A stretch of DNA of 64,000 bases from Halopseudomonas pelagia (GTDB lineage Bacteria; Pseudomonadota; Gammaproteobacteria; Pseudomonadales; Pseudomonadaceae), in assembly GCF_009497895.1 (NCBI RefSeq), contig NZ_CP033116.1, positions 248,001-312,000 on the forward strand, given 5' to 3'. A program made the translations under genes and the position numbers. The notes below the pieces were generated by a model, which was not told where the DNA came from, did not search any database, and was given only the letters and a program-made list of their open reading frames with translations. Below are positions 7,954 to 16,918 of the stretch, piece after piece (within the stretch, counting starts at the first letter, position 1; each line of letters starts with the position of its first letter).

Positions 7954-8826
7954 ATGCCTCTACGCCTATTGCCGCTTGTATATCTGTTGTTGTGGCTGAC
8001 CGGCTGCACCAGCGGGCTGAAGATCGATACCCGCTATAACTCCCCAAACCACGACAGTCGCGTGCAGTACGTCGTGTTGCATTACACCTCCTCAGGCTTT
8101 GAGCGTTCACTTAATCATCTATTGGCTGGCGAAGTCAGCAGCCATTATCTGATTGGTGCAACACCGCCGATTATTTACCGCTTGGTGGACGAGAATCGCC
8201 GTGCCTGGCACGCCGGTGACAGCAGCTGGCAGGGTCGTACCTGGCTGAACAGCACCAGTATTGGCATTGAGATCGTTCACCCTGGCTATACCGATACTCC
8301 GGCAGGTCGCGTCTGGCACCCTTGGCCACAGGATCAGATCGATGCATTGATTCCGCTGTTGAAAGACATATTGCAGCGTCACGGGCTAGGCCCGGACCGC
8401 GTGGTAGGCCACAGCGATATCGCCCCACAACGTAAAGTGGACCCGGGCCCTTTGTTCCCCTGGCGGCAATTGGCGGATGCCGGCGTGGCGATCTGGCCCG
8501 AGCAGCAAAAGGTCGAACACTATCAACGGCAACTCGGCGGCCAAACACCACCTGTGCAGTGGTTCGAGATGGCGCTGGAGCAATTCGGATATAACCTGGC
8601 GCGTGCACCCGAGCAGGTCAATGCCAGCAAAAACCTGTTGGCCGCGTTTCAGATGCGTTTTCGGCCAGCCCGTTTTGATGGAGTCGCCGATGCTGAAACC
8701 GCGGCAATTCTAGCCGCACTGGTACCGCAGACGGTCAACTCGCCGCTGTGGTGCAAACCCGCAGCGCAAAGCATGACGCCGGCCGCACCGTCAGTACTAC
8801 GGCCATGCGCGCAACCTTACCGCTGA
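7954..8826 (+). CDS. ampDh2: N-acetylmuramoyl-L-alanine amidase, AmpDh2/AmiD-like lipoprotein
   Basis: This 290-residue enzyme cleaves the bond between muramic acid and the stem peptide of peptidoglycan. A lipoprotein signal ends in LTGC, with Cys18 as the lipidation site, so it is expected to be anchored in the outer membrane. The Amidase_2 domain follows: the zinc ligand H43 in VVLHYTSS, the HAGDSSW loop, GIEIV, then GHSDIAP and KVDPG, which supply the remaining zinc ligands. The last ~90 residues resemble a helical peptidoglycan-binding domain. P. aeruginosa AmpDh2 (PA5485) lies beside DgcH, as here. Such enzymes recycle muropeptides and affect AmpC beta-lactamase induction. Confident for family, fairly confident for orthology. 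Confidence 0.9.
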   Translation: MPLRLLPLVYLLLWLTGCTSGLKIDTRYNSPNHDSRVQYVVLHYTSSGFERSLNHLLAGEVSSHYLIGATPPIIYRLVDENRRAWHAGDSSWQGRTWLNSTSIGIEIVHPGYTDTPAGRVWHPWPQDQIDALIPLLKDILQRHGLGPDRVVGHSDIAPQRKVDPGPLFPWRQLADAGVAIWPEQQKVEHYQRQLGGQTPPVQWFEMALEQFGYNLARAPEQVNASKNLLAAFQMRFRPARFDGVADAETAAILAALVPQTVNSPLWCKPAAQSMTPAAPSVLRPCAQPYR

Positions 8827-8844
8827 GAAACGGAACCGACCCCA

Positions 8845-10074
8845 ATGCTTAATGGAATCTGGCTGAGCTTCTTCCTTGCCTCCTTCGCCGCCGCCCTCTG
8901 GCAATGGCTGGGCCTGGGCGACGCCGAAGTATTCAGCCGGCTGGTCGCCGCGTTATTCGATATGGCGCGATTGAGTGTCGAGATTATTCTCGTGCTGGTG
9001 GGCACCATGACCCTATGGCTGGGGTTTCTGGCGATTGCTGAAAAGGCCGGTTTGATTCGCGTGTTGGCCAGGGTTCTGGATCCGCTATTTCGCCGCTTGA
9101 TGCCCGAAGTGCCCAGCGGCCACCCCGCGCTTGGACATATCAGCATGAATTTCGCCGCCAATATTCTCGGCCTGGACAATGCCGCGACGCCGATTGGCAT
9201 CAAGGCCATGCACTCGCTGCAAAGCCTCAACCCCGGCAAGGACACCGCCAGCAACGCGCAGATTCTGTTTCTGGTGCTCAACACTTCCTCGCTGACGCTG
9301 TTACCCGTGACCATCTTCATGTACCGCGCGCAACAGGGCGCGGCTGATCCTACCGCGGTGTTCCTGCCGATTCTGCTGGCTACCACCGCCTCCAGTCTGG
9401 TCGGCCTGTTCAGCGTCGCGCTGATGCAGCGCCTGAAGCTCTGGCATCCGGTGGTATTGGCTTATCTGATTGGCGGTGGCCTGGCGCTGGGATTGCTGCT
9501 GACCGCGCTGGCCGGCATGTCTGCGCAAGCGCTTGCAGCCACCTCGACCCTGGTCGGCAACCTGACGCTATTCGGCATCATCATTGCCTTCCTGGCGATC
9601 GGCGCGCTGCGCAAGGTCAATGTGTATGACACCTTTATAGAAGGCGCCAAGGAAGGTTTCAGCTTTACCATTTCCCTGTTGCCGTTTCTCGTTGCCATGC
9701 TGGTCGCCGTCGGCGTACTGCGTGCCAGCGGCATACTGGATGCCGGGCTCGACGGGATTCGCTGGATGGTCGAAGGCCTGGGCTGGGATACGCGCTTTAT
9801 TGATGCCTTGCCGACTGCCTTTATCAAGCCGCTTTCCGGCAGCGGCGCGCGGGCAATGATGATCGAAACCATGGATACCTTCGGCGTCGACAGCTTTGCG
9901 GCGCTGATGGCCGCGACCTTTCAGGGCAGTACTGAAACCACGTTTTATGTCCTGGCCGTTTATTTTGGCGCCGTAGGTATCACCAAAATTCGCCACGGCC
10001 TGGGCTGCGCCCTGCTCGCCGACCTGGCCGGCATGCTCACCGCCATTGCCGTCTGCTACTGGTTTTTTGGTTAG
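8845..10074 (+). CDS. Fused SpmA/SpmB-like nucleoside-recognition membrane protein
   Basis: The 409-residue integral membrane protein has about ten hydrophobic segments and two halves that each resemble a Gate (nucleoside-recognition) domain. The first half has WLGFLAIAEKAGLIRVLARVLDPLFRRLMPEVP and FAANILGLDNAATPIGIKAM, as in SpmA. The second half has EGAKEGFSFTISLLPFLVAMLVAVGVLRASG and KPLSGSGARAMM, as in SpmB. In Bacillus these are separate spore-maturation proteins; fused forms are common in non-sporulating proteobacteria, where the substrate is unknown. It follows the amidase gene by 18 bases, probably as one transcript, which hints at a cell-wall or solute role. No function is proven for this family here. 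Confidence 0.85.
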   Translation: MLNGIWLSFFLASFAAALWQWLGLGDAEVFSRLVAALFDMARLSVEIILVLVGTMTLWLGFLAIAEKAGLIRVLARVLDPLFRRLMPEVPSGHPALGHISMNFAANILGLDNAATPIGIKAMHSLQSLNPGKDTASNAQILFLVLNTSSLTLLPVTIFMYRAQQGAADPTAVFLPILLATTASSLVGLFSVALMQRLKLWHPVVLAYLIGGGLALGLLLTALAGMSAQALAATSTLVGNLTLFGIIIAFLAIGALRKVNVYDTFIEGAKEGFSFTISLLPFLVAMLVAVGVLRASGILDAGLDGIRWMVEGLGWDTRFIDALPTAFIKPLSGSGARAMMIETMDTFGVDSFAALMAATFQGSTETTFYVLAVYFGAVGITKIRHGLGCALLADLAGMLTAIAVCYWFFG

Positions 10075-10206
10075 GGCCGCGGCCCGACTACTTGCCCAAA
10101 GACAGCGCAACAAGGGCAGCAGAACGACCCCAGGCGCACGCTCTTTCCCCGCCAGCCACCTGACCTTGAGTGGCATGGCCTTGTGCCAAGCAGGCTATTT
10201 CAATCG

Positions 10207-10237
10207 CTGTAACAAAGTTGTCACACAGAGCTATTAC
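10207..10237 (+). promoter_or_regulatory. Pho box and -10 for pstS
   Basis: CTGTAAC (10207-10213), AAAG, TTGTCAC (10218-10224) forms two 7-base direct repeats with a 4-base spacer, the known PhoB-binding arrangement, with one mismatch in the second copy. TATTAC at 10232-10237 can serve as the -10 hexamer, with the Pho box replacing the -35. This fits induction of the pst operon by phosphate starvation through PhoB. Confidence 0.85.
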
Positions 10238-10294
10238 TGTTCTCACATCGGCGAAACAAACCCGGTACATAACGTCAAAATGGAGACACACGTG

Positions 10295-11341
10295 ATGAAA
10301 TTGAAGACAGCTCTTACCTCTGCGGCACTCGCGGTCAGCATCGCTGCCGTATCTGCCCCAGCCATGGCTCGCGATACCATCAACATCGTCGGCTCATCCA
10401 CTGTTTATCCGTTCGCAACCGTTGTTGCCGAGCGTTTTGGTCGTAACACCGACTTCCCTACGCCTAAGCTCGAGTCCACTGGTTCTGGTGGCGGTCTGAA
10501 GCTGTTCTGTGATGGCGTGGGTACTCAGCACCCCGATATCACCAACGCTTCGCGCCGCATGAAGAAGAGCGAGTTCGACAACTGCCAGGCCAATGGCGTT
10601 AAAGAAATCACCGAAGTACGTATTGGCGCTGACGGCATCGTGATTGCCCAGTCCAACGAAGCAGACAAGATGAACGTGAGTCTGGAGCAGATTTACCTGG
10701 CCCTGGCCAAGGAAGTTCCAGATCCCAAGGGCGGTGACAAACTGATTGCCAACCCTTACAAGAAGTGGAGCGACATCGATTCCAACCTGCCAGATATGGC
10801 AATCAACGTAATGGGGCCGCCTCCTACCTCCGGTACCCGTGACGCTTTTGTTGAAATTGCGATGGAAGGCGGTTGCAGCAAGTTCGAGTTTATCAAGGCA
10901 ATGGAAGAAGACGCCTTCAAGGCCGCTTGCCACAGCATGCGTGAAGACGGTCCTTTCGTTGAAGCCGGTGAGAACGACAACCTGATCGTTCAGCGTCTGG
11001 CTCAGGACAAGAGCACTCTGGGTATCTTCGGTTACAGCTTCCTGATGGAAAACGAAGGCCAGATCCACGCTGTCACAGTTGACGGTGTAGCGCCGACGCC
11101 TGAGACGATTTCCAGCGAAGAGTATCCTGTTGCTCGCTCACTGTTCTTCTACGTCAAGAAAGCCCACGTAGGTGTGGTACCTGGTATTGAAGAGTATGTT
11201 TCCGAGTTCACCAGCGAAGGCGCCTGGGGTGACAACGGCTACCTGGTTGACGTTGGTCTTATCCCTAACCCGCGCGACCGTCGCATGGCCACAGCCAAGG
11301 CAGTTAAAGAGCTGACGCCGATGACCGGTAACGAGCTGTAA
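10295..11341 (+). CDS. pstS: Phosphate ABC transporter, periplasmic binding protein PstS
   Basis: PstS binds phosphate in the periplasm and hands it to the PstCA channel. The 348-residue product starts with a signal peptide (cleavage near APAMA-RDT) followed by INIVGSSTVYPFATVVAERF, the phosphate-binding GSSTVYP loop of the Pseudomonas-type PstS. ESTGSGGGLKLFCDG and GPPPTSGTRDAFVE supply the other ligand loops. ATG 10295 is preferred because GGAG at 10282-10285 lies 9 bases away; the adjacent GTG 10292 is an alternative. The open frame extends upstream to 10046, but that part overlaps the previous gene and the Pho box and is not coding. A strong terminator follows, so pstS can be made in excess over the membrane components. 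Confidence 0.96.
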   Translation: MKLKTALTSAALAVSIAAVSAPAMARDTINIVGSSTVYPFATVVAERFGRNTDFPTPKLESTGSGGGLKLFCDGVGTQHPDITNASRRMKKSEFDNCQANGVKEITEVRIGADGIVIAQSNEADKMNVSLEQIYLALAKEVPDPKGGDKLIANPYKKWSDIDSNLPDMAINVMGPPPTSGTRDAFVEIAMEGGCSKFEFIKAMEEDAFKAACHSMREDGPFVEAGENDNLIVQRLAQDKSTLGIFGYSFLMENEGQIHAVTVDGVAPTPETISSEEYPVARSLFFYVKKAHVGVVPGIEEYVSEFTSEGAWGDNGYLVDVGLIPNPRDRRMATAKAVKELTPMTGNEL

Positions 11342-11373
11342 GCTTCAGCTGTAAAACGTCAGGGATGACAAAG

Positions 11374-11408
11374 AAGAACGCGAGCTGAACAGCCCGCGTT
11401 CTTTTCTT
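11374..11408 (+). terminator. Intrinsic terminator between pstS and pstC
   Basis: AAGAACGCG (11374-11382) pairs with CGCGTTCTT (11395-11403), an interior GCTG/CAGC pairing extends the stem, and the sequence continues as TTTCTT. Partial termination here would favour pstS over the downstream genes, a common pattern in binding-protein operons. Confidence 0.82.
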
Positions 11409-11493
11409 ACGTTTGGGTGATTATTTTTGCTCAGCAAACTGGCAGACTACCGGCCGCAGCTAGCTAAATTACGCCATCAACACAGAGACTGTT

Positions 11494-12882
11494 ATGCAAA
11501 CGGCCCATCTTTTGCTCCTGATTCTGGTGCTTACCCCCATCGCCTATAGCCTGGCACTGATGCGTTCCAAGGCCGTAGCCGAGCCACTTGGCGGTATCCG
11601 CAATCTCAAGGCGCTACCCTTTTACTACGCGGCGCGGGCGGCACTCTGGTGTGCGATACCCGCGCTGATCGTTTTAGCCCTGTGGGCGGCATTTGAAAGC
11701 AAGGTGATTCAGGGCATCGTCATCGCTTCCATGCCCATGGACGTCTGGCCGGACTCCGCCGGCAGAGCCAGTCTGGTACTGTCCCAGATCAGCAACGTTG
11801 CCGCTGGCAGCCTCAATGCTAACAACGTGCCCGAGCACATTGCCGAAGCGGCCAAAGTGCTGGAGGGTTTGCGCGATCGCAGCGATAACTTCAAGGCAAT
11901 GCTGGTCGCGCTGATCGCTGTCCTCGGCGCCGCGTTCGCCTGGACCCGGGTAATGCCGCATATCAACGCCCGCGAGAACGTCGAGCGCACATTACGCTGG
12001 TTTTTCTTCCTCTGCGCGGCGGTGGCCGTGCTGACGACCGCAGGGATTGTGTTCTCGGTATTGTTCGAAACCTTGCGCTTTTTCGAGAAAGTGCCGATCA
12101 CTGATTTTCTGTTCAGTACCAGCTGGAGCCCGCAAACTGCTCTGCGAGCTGACCAGGTAGGCTCTGACGGGGCTTTCGGCGTTATTCCGTTGTTTACCGG
12201 CACCCTGTTGATATCCGCCATCGCTTTGCTTGTGGCGGTACCCACCGGGCTTCTGTCTGCGGTCTATCTTTCCGAATACGCCAGCAAACGTGCGCGGGCC
12301 ACCATCAAACCCTTGATGGAAATGCTCGCCGGTATACCCACCGTGGTTTACGGCTTTTTTGCCGCCCTTACGGTCGCGCCCTTTATCCGCGATGCTGCGG
12401 CAATCATCGGCCTGGAAGCATCCTCGCAGAGTGCACTGGCTGCCGGCCTGGTCATGGGCATCATGATCATTCCTTTTGTTTCATCGCTCTCGGATGACGT
12501 TATCAACGCGGTACCGCAGGCGATGCGTGACGGTTCGCTGGCACTGGGTGCGACCCAGTCCGAGACCATGAAGAAGGTGATTTTCCCGGCCGCGCTGCCC
12601 GGCATCATCGGCGGCATCCTATTGGCGGCATCGCGGGCCATCGGCGAAACCATGATCGTGGTAATGGCTGCAGGCCTGGCGGCCAATCTGACCGCCAACC
12701 CACTGGAATCGGTAACCACCGTCACGGTACAGATCGCTACCCTGCTGGTCGGTGACCAGGAATTCGACAGTGCCAAAACACTCTCTGCATTTGCGTTGGG
12801 CGCATTGCTGTTCATCGTCACACTGATGCTTAACGTGGTGGCACTCAAAATCGTTCGCAAATATAGGGAACAGTATGACTGA
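11494..12882 (+). CDS. pstC: Phosphate ABC transporter permease PstC
   Basis: This is one of the two channel subunits of the high-affinity phosphate importer. The 462-residue protein is longer than E. coli PstC (about 320). The first ~190 residues hold extra membrane segments and a loop, while the MetI-like permease core begins near 225 (FGVIPLFTGTLLISAIALLVAVPTGLLSAVYLSEYA). The EAA loop contacting PstB reads GSLALGATQSETMKKVIFPAALPGIIGGILL. Long forms are usual in Pseudomonas and marine gammaproteobacteria. The stop overlaps the pstA start by 8 bases, indicating translational coupling. Identity is secure from domain and operon. Confidence 0.94.
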   Translation: MQTAHLLLLILVLTPIAYSLALMRSKAVAEPLGGIRNLKALPFYYAARAALWCAIPALIVLALWAAFESKVIQGIVIASMPMDVWPDSAGRASLVLSQISNVAAGSLNANNVPEHIAEAAKVLEGLRDRSDNFKAMLVALIAVLGAAFAWTRVMPHINARENVERTLRWFFFLCAAVAVLTTAGIVFSVLFETLRFFEKVPITDFLFSTSWSPQTALRADQVGSDGAFGVIPLFTGTLLISAIALLVAVPTGLLSAVYLSEYASKRARATIKPLMEMLAGIPTVVYGFFAALTVAPFIRDAAAIIGLEASSQSALAAGLVMGIMIIPFVSSLSDDVINAVPQAMRDGSLALGATQSETMKKVIFPAALPGIIGGILLAASRAIGETMIVVMAAGLAANLTANPLESVTTVTVQIATLLVGDQEFDSAKTLSAFALGALLFIVTLMLNVVALKIVRKYREQYD

Positions 12883-14152
12883 TCAACGTTCTCAGGCGGA
12901 GATCGTCCGCCGCTCGCTGAAAAAGCGCTACCGCAAGGAGCGCCGCTTCCGGGTTTACGGCATGGTAGCGATCTTTATCGCGCTGGCTTCACTGGTCATC
13001 CTGTTCGCCGACATCATCAACAAGGGCCATACCGGCTTTATCAAAACCACGGTAACCCTTGATGTCACGCTGGACTCCGAGCAGATGTATCTCACCGACC
13101 CAACGGATGCCGAGCAGCGATCGATGGCTGATTTCATCGCGCCGATTATCACCGCGTTGCAGGAGCAGATCCCTGGGGCGGAAAGCGCTGCGCAAACACG
13201 CGAACTCAGGGCGCTGGTCAGTAGTTACGCCGCCAACGATATCAGTGATCGGCTGCGGGCAAATCCGGAGCTGCTGAATACCACAGAAACCTTCGTGTTC
13301 CAGGCGCATGACCAGGTGTCGGTTTACGTCAAGCATGCAGACAACCCGAAATACAGCATCCGCCTATCGGAGCAGCAACAACAGTGGGTCGATTACCTGC
13401 AGGAAGAGGGCGTGATCGGCACCAGCTTCAACGACACCCTGTTCAGCCGGGGCGACTCTCGTGAACCGGGTAACGCGGGCATTCTTGGGGCCATTGTAGG
13501 TTCACTGTTGACCATGCTGGTCACGCTGATGATTTCTTTCCCCATGGGTATTGCAGCGGCGGTATATCTGGAGGAGTTCGCTCCGCAAAACAAGATCACT
13601 GATTTTATCGAAGTGAATATCAACAACCTGGCCGCCGTGCCGTCGATCATCTTTGGTCTACTCGGCCTGGCGGTATTTATCAGTTTGTTCGGTATGCCGC
13701 GTTCGGTGCCGGTGGTGGGCGGTTTGGTACTGGCGCTGATGACACTGCCGACCATCATTATTTCCAGCCGGGCCGCAATCAAAGCCGTGCCGCCGTCCAT
13801 TCGCGAGGCAGCGGAAGGCATCGGCGCGTCAAAGATGCAGGTGGTGTTACACCACGTGATTCCGCTGGCAATGCCGGGCATGCTGACTGGCTCCATCATC
13901 GGCATGGCGCAGGCACTGGGTGAGACTGCGCCGCTGCTGCTGATCGGCATGGTCGCTTTTATTGTCGACGTGCCTGAAGGATTTTTTGATTCCGCCACCG
14001 TTCTACCCGTGCAGATTTACCTGTGGGCAAGCAGCTCAGAACAGGGATTTGTGGAGCTGGCATCCGCCGGCATCATGGTCCTGCTAACTTTCATGATCAC
14101 GATGAACGCATTGGCCATCTGGCTGCGCAAACGCCTTGAACGCCGGTGGTAA
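12875..14152 (+). CDS. pstA: Phosphate ABC transporter permease PstA
   Basis: PstA is the second channel subunit of the phosphate importer, here 425 residues long. It has a first membrane helix near 28-46, then a large periplasmic insertion (about 47-195) missing from E. coli PstA, then the MetI-like core with [35 protein letters not shown]. The EAA loop reads [31 protein letters not shown]. The insertion may contact PstS or the inserted part of PstC, which is also extended. It is coupled to pstC by an 8-base overlap and followed within 11 bases by pstB. Confidence 0.94.
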   Translation: MTDQRSQAEIVRRSLKKRYRKERRFRVYGMVAIFIALASLVILFADIINKGHTGFIKTTVTLDVTLDSEQMYLTDPTDAEQRSMADFIAPIITALQEQIPGAESAAQTRELRALVSSYAANDISDRLRANPELLNTTETFVFQAHDQVSVYVKHADNPKYSIRLSEQQQQWVDYLQEEGVIGTSFNDTLFSRGDSREPGNAGILGAIVGSLLTMLVTLMISFPMGIAAAVYLEEFAPQNKITDFIEVNINNLAAVPSIIFGLLGLAVFISLFGMPRSVPVVGGLVLALMTLPTIIISSRAAIKAVPPSIREAAEGIGASKMQVVLHHVIPLAMPGMLTGSIIGMAQALGETAPLLLIGMVAFIVDVPEGFFDSATVLPVQIYLWASSSEQGFVELASAGIMVLLTFMITMNALAIWLRKRLERRW

Positions 14153-14163
14153 AGGAGATAATT

Positions 14164-15060
14164 ATGAGTGTCAATGAAACCATTACCAGTGAGGCTGGAA
14201 TGCGCAAAGAAACGGTTATTCCAGTGCAAGACCCGATAGCAGAAACCAAACGCGAAGACATCCATGTCGAAGAGGGCAAGACCGTAGGCATCCCCTACTC
14301 GGACAACCCCAAGTTCAAGCTGCGCAATGTGGAAGTCTTCTACGGTGAAGCCCGGGCCATCAAAAACATCAGCCTGGATATTTCCCGTAACGAGGTGATC
14401 TCCTTTATCGGGCCATCAGGCTGCGGCAAGTCGACCTTTTTGCGCTGCCTGAACCGCATGAACGACAGCATCGATATCTGCCGGGTCAAGGGTGATCTGC
14501 TCTTAGATGGTGAAGATATTTACCACTCTAAGAACGATGTGGTGGAGCTGCGTGCGCGGGTCGGCATGGTGTTCCAGAAGCCCAATCCGTTCCCCAAATC
14601 CATTTACGACAATGTTGCCTACGGCCCGCGCATTCACGGCCTGGCGAACCGCAAATCGGATCTGGACGATATCGTTGAAAGCAGTCTGCGCAAGGCCGGT
14701 TTGTGGAATGAAGCCAAGGATCGTCTGGATGGCATGGCCACCGGCATGTCCGGCGGCCAGCAGCAGCGTCTGTGCATTGCCCGCGCCATCGCGGTCAGCC
14801 CGGAAGTCATCCTGATGGACGAGCCCTGCTCGGCACTGGATCCTATCGCCACCGCCAAGGTGGAAGAACTGATCGCCGAGATGTCGGAAAGCTATACTAT
14901 CGTTATCGTCACCCACTCCATGCAGCAGGCCGCGCGTGTATCCCATCGCACTGCCTACTTCCACCTGGGGCACCTGGTAGAAGTGAATGAAACCACCAAG
15001 GTGTTCACTTCCCCAGAGCACGATCTTACCGAATCCTATATTACCGGTCGCTTTGGCTAA
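14164..15060 (+). CDS. pstB: Phosphate ABC transporter ATP-binding protein PstB
   Basis: PstB is the ATPase that powers phosphate import and takes part in PhoR signalling. The 298-residue protein has Walker [10 protein letters not shown], the Q-loop in [16 protein letters not shown], the ABC signature MSGGQQQR, Walker [13 protein letters not shown] and the switch histidine in [11 protein letters not shown]. About 45 extra residues precede the ABC domain compared with E. coli PstB. I chose ATG 14164 rather than GTG 14146 because AAGGAG at 14153-14158 is ideally placed for it and the GTG lies inside the end of pstA. Confidence 0.96.
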   Translation: MSVNETITSEAGMRKETVIPVQDPIAETKREDIHVEEGKTVGIPYSDNPKFKLRNVEVFYGEARAIKNISLDISRNEVISFIGPSGCGKSTFLRCLNRMNDSIDICRVKGDLLLDGEDIYHSKNDVVELRARVGMVFQKPNPFPKSIYDNVAYGPRIHGLANRKSDLDDIVESSLRKAGLWNEAKDRLDGMATGMSGGQQQRLCIARAIAVSPEVILMDEPCSALDPIATAKVEELIAEMSESYTIVIVTHSMQQAARVSHRTAYFHLGHLVEVNETTKVFTSPEHDLTESYITGRFG

Positions 15061-15090
15061 CCCTGGATTGTTGGACACTGGAGAAACGTT

Positions 15091-15813
15091 ATGACAGATA
15101 AAAAAGACGATGTGTACGGCGATCACATTTCCAACAAGTTCAATGATGAACTTCTGGATCTGAAATCAGAATTTCTCAAGATGGGCGGCATGGTCGAGTC
15201 CCAGGTTGAGCGGGCCATCCACGCCCTGGTTGAAAATGACGGCCATCTGGCCGATGAAGTGCGCGTTGGCGACAAGAAAGTCGACCGCATGGAAATGGAC
15301 ATAGACGAAGAGGCAACGCTGATCATTGCCCGGCGTCAGCCTACCGCGCGCGATCTGCGTCTGGTTATTTCGGTAATCAAGATGGTGGCGGATCTGGAGC
15401 GGGTTGGTGATGAGGCGAAGAAGATTGCCAAGTTTGCCATCAAACTCTCGGAAGAGGGCCAGGCGCCACGCGGCTATGTGGAAGTGCGACACATTGGCGA
15501 TCATGTGTTGAGCATGTTGCGCGACGCACTGGACGCTTTTGCTCGCCTGGATTCCGAGCAAGCGCTAAGGATCATGAAGGAAGACAAGCGCGTTGATGAA
15601 GAATACCAGGCGGCCACGCGCTCCTTGCTGACCTTCATGATGGAAGATACCCGCAATATCTCCCGCTGCATGTCGGTGATGTGGGTATTGCGCGCGCTGG
15701 AGCGGGTCGGCGACCACGCCTGCAATATCGCCGAAAACGTGATTTTCATGGTCAAGGGCGAAGACGTACGCCACACGCCGGTGGAAGAAGCCGAGAAAGT
15801 AGTCGGGCGCTGA
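15091..15813 (+). CDS. phoU: Phosphate signalling regulator PhoU
   Basis: PhoU restrains the PhoR kinase when phosphate is plentiful, acting with the Pst transporter. The 240-residue protein shows the two three-helix PhoU repeats, each with the metal-binding helix pattern: ISVIKMVADLERVGDEAKKIA in the first and MWVLRALERVGDHACNIAENV in the second. It follows pstB by 30 bases with a GGAG-type site (14 bases upstream of ATG by eye, somewhat far). It closes the pst operon; phoB and phoR are not in the window. Confidence 0.96.
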   Translation: MTDKKDDVYGDHISNKFNDELLDLKSEFLKMGGMVESQVERAIHALVENDGHLADEVRVGDKKVDRMEMDIDEEATLIIARRQPTARDLRLVISVIKMVADLERVGDEAKKIAKFAIKLSEEGQAPRGYVEVRHIGDHVLSMLRDALDAFARLDSEQALRIMKEDKRVDEEYQAATRSLLTFMMEDTRNISRCMSVMWVLRALERVGDHACNIAENVIFMVKGEDVRHTPVEEAEKVVGR

Positions 15814-15831
15814 TTCGAACGCGCAGATCGC

Positions 15832-15862
15832 GTGCCGCCAGGCTAACTGAGCGGCACTGTTT
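15832..15862 (+). terminator. Possible terminator after phoU
   Basis: GTGCCGC (15832-15838) pairs with GCGGCAC (15851-15857) over a 12-base loop and is followed by TGTTTCTCC. The T tract is poor, so this is a weak or factor-assisted terminator at best. Confidence 0.4.
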
Positions 15863-15923
15863 CTCCTGTCGGCTGTCCTAGTGATTGAGGCGCCATTGCC
15901 CTGACATGCAAACAGGAGTCATC

Positions 15924-16310
15924 ATGAGCTTTCCATCAGCACTCACTCGTACACTTGGCATCACTGCCCTGGCGGCCCTGTTTGCCGCTCCCGCCCTGGC
16001 CCATCACGGCTGGTCCTGGGCTGAAGAAGATCAGATGCAGCTGACCGGCACCGTCAGCGAAGTGCGCATCAGCCCTCCGCATCCATCAATTGAGCTCGAA
16101 ACCGAAGATGACGGTAACTGGCGCATCGAATTGGGCAATCCCCGTGGCACTGCACGTGCCGGTTTTGACCAGGACTCTACCAAGCCTGGCGACGAGATTA
16201 CAGTTATCGGCAACCGCTCCCGCGACGCAGCGGAAAAACGCATGAAAGCGGTGCAGGTGATTGTCGGGGACAAGACCTACGATATCTACCCCGACCGTGT
16301 TCAGCACTGA
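15924..16310 (+). CDS. Small secreted protein, DUF6152-like
   Basis: The 128-residue product has a clear signal peptide (TLGITALAALFAAPALA-HH). The mature part begins with HHGWSWAEEDQ and continues as a small beta-rich domain (QLTGTVSEVRISPPHPSIELE), ending in TYDIYPDRVQH. This pattern matches the DUF6152 family of exported proteins of unknown role, often beside a small membrane protein as here. The N-terminal histidine pair could bind a metal such as copper, which is only a guess. ATG 15924 is chosen because AGGAG at 15914-15918 precedes it; the open frame extends to 15885 without a ribosome site. Confidence 0.75.
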   Translation: MSFPSALTRTLGITALAALFAAPALAHHGWSWAEEDQMQLTGTVSEVRISPPHPSIELETEDDGNWRIELGNPRGTARAGFDQDSTKPGDEITVIGNRSRDAAEKRMKAVQVIVGDKTYDIYPDRVQH

Positions 16311-16327
16311 CCGGGCGCTGCGCCTGA

Positions 16328-16804
16328 ATGGACGACAGTCTCTGGACCGCACTCACGGCTTTACCTCCGGCCGTATGGCTACGTGATTATTTCCTAGCTT
16401 ATCTGCTGGTCAATGCCGCGCATATTGCCGGGCTGGGTATGCTGCTGGGCAGCATTATCACTCTGGATCTTCGCCTGCTGGGGCTGTTTCGCCAGGCGCC
16501 GTTGCAGCCGTTGGCTCACGTTCTGAGCCGCACGGCTGCCAGCGGCCTGGCATTGGCCATTTTCACCGGCATCTGGCTGTTCCTGGTCAATGCTCCGGAA
16601 TATGTAAACAATAGTGCGTTCTTAAGCAAACTGCTGCTGGTAAGCCTCGCCATTGCTAACGCGACATTTCTTCACTCTCGAAGACACTGGCGGTTGGCGC
16701 TGCAGGAAGGCCGGGCAAACCTGCCAGTACGCATTCATGCGTTGATATCGTTGCTGCTCTGGCCTGCCGCCCTGGTAGCCGGGCGCTGGATCGGCTTTCT
16801 CTAA
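16328..16804 (+). CDS. Small integral membrane protein, DUF6644-like
   Basis: The 158-residue protein has about four hydrophobic helices, with H and R residues near their ends (LVNAAHIAGLGMLLGSIITLDLRLLGL, then LHSRRHWRLALQEG). It looks like the DUF6644/DUF2214-type membrane proteins that commonly follow a DUF6152 gene. It begins 17 bases after that gene and they are probably co-transcribed. The partly conserved histidines could ligate haem or metal, but nothing in the sequence proves this. Function unknown. Confidence 0.7.
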   Translation: MDDSLWTALTALPPAVWLRDYFLAYLLVNAAHIAGLGMLLGSIITLDLRLLGLFRQAPLQPLAHVLSRTAASGLALAIFTGIWLFLVNAPEYVNNSAFLSKLLLVSLAIANATFLHSRRHWRLALQEGRANLPVRIHALISLLLWPAALVAGRWIGFL

Positions 16805-16918
16805 ACAGGCAAAACCTGCTTCCTGCCGTTAGCCTGCCCGTGAACCAGACCCCGCCGGGTATGGCCGCGCCCCTTGGCGGACTGTTAAGCTGGCTGCCTA
16901 TTCCGACTGGACATATCC

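Noticed and set aside
10046..10294. N-terminal extension of pstS
   Set aside because: It overlaps the end of the SpmAB-like gene and the Pho box, lacks a ribosome site, and would place a signal peptide in the middle of the protein.
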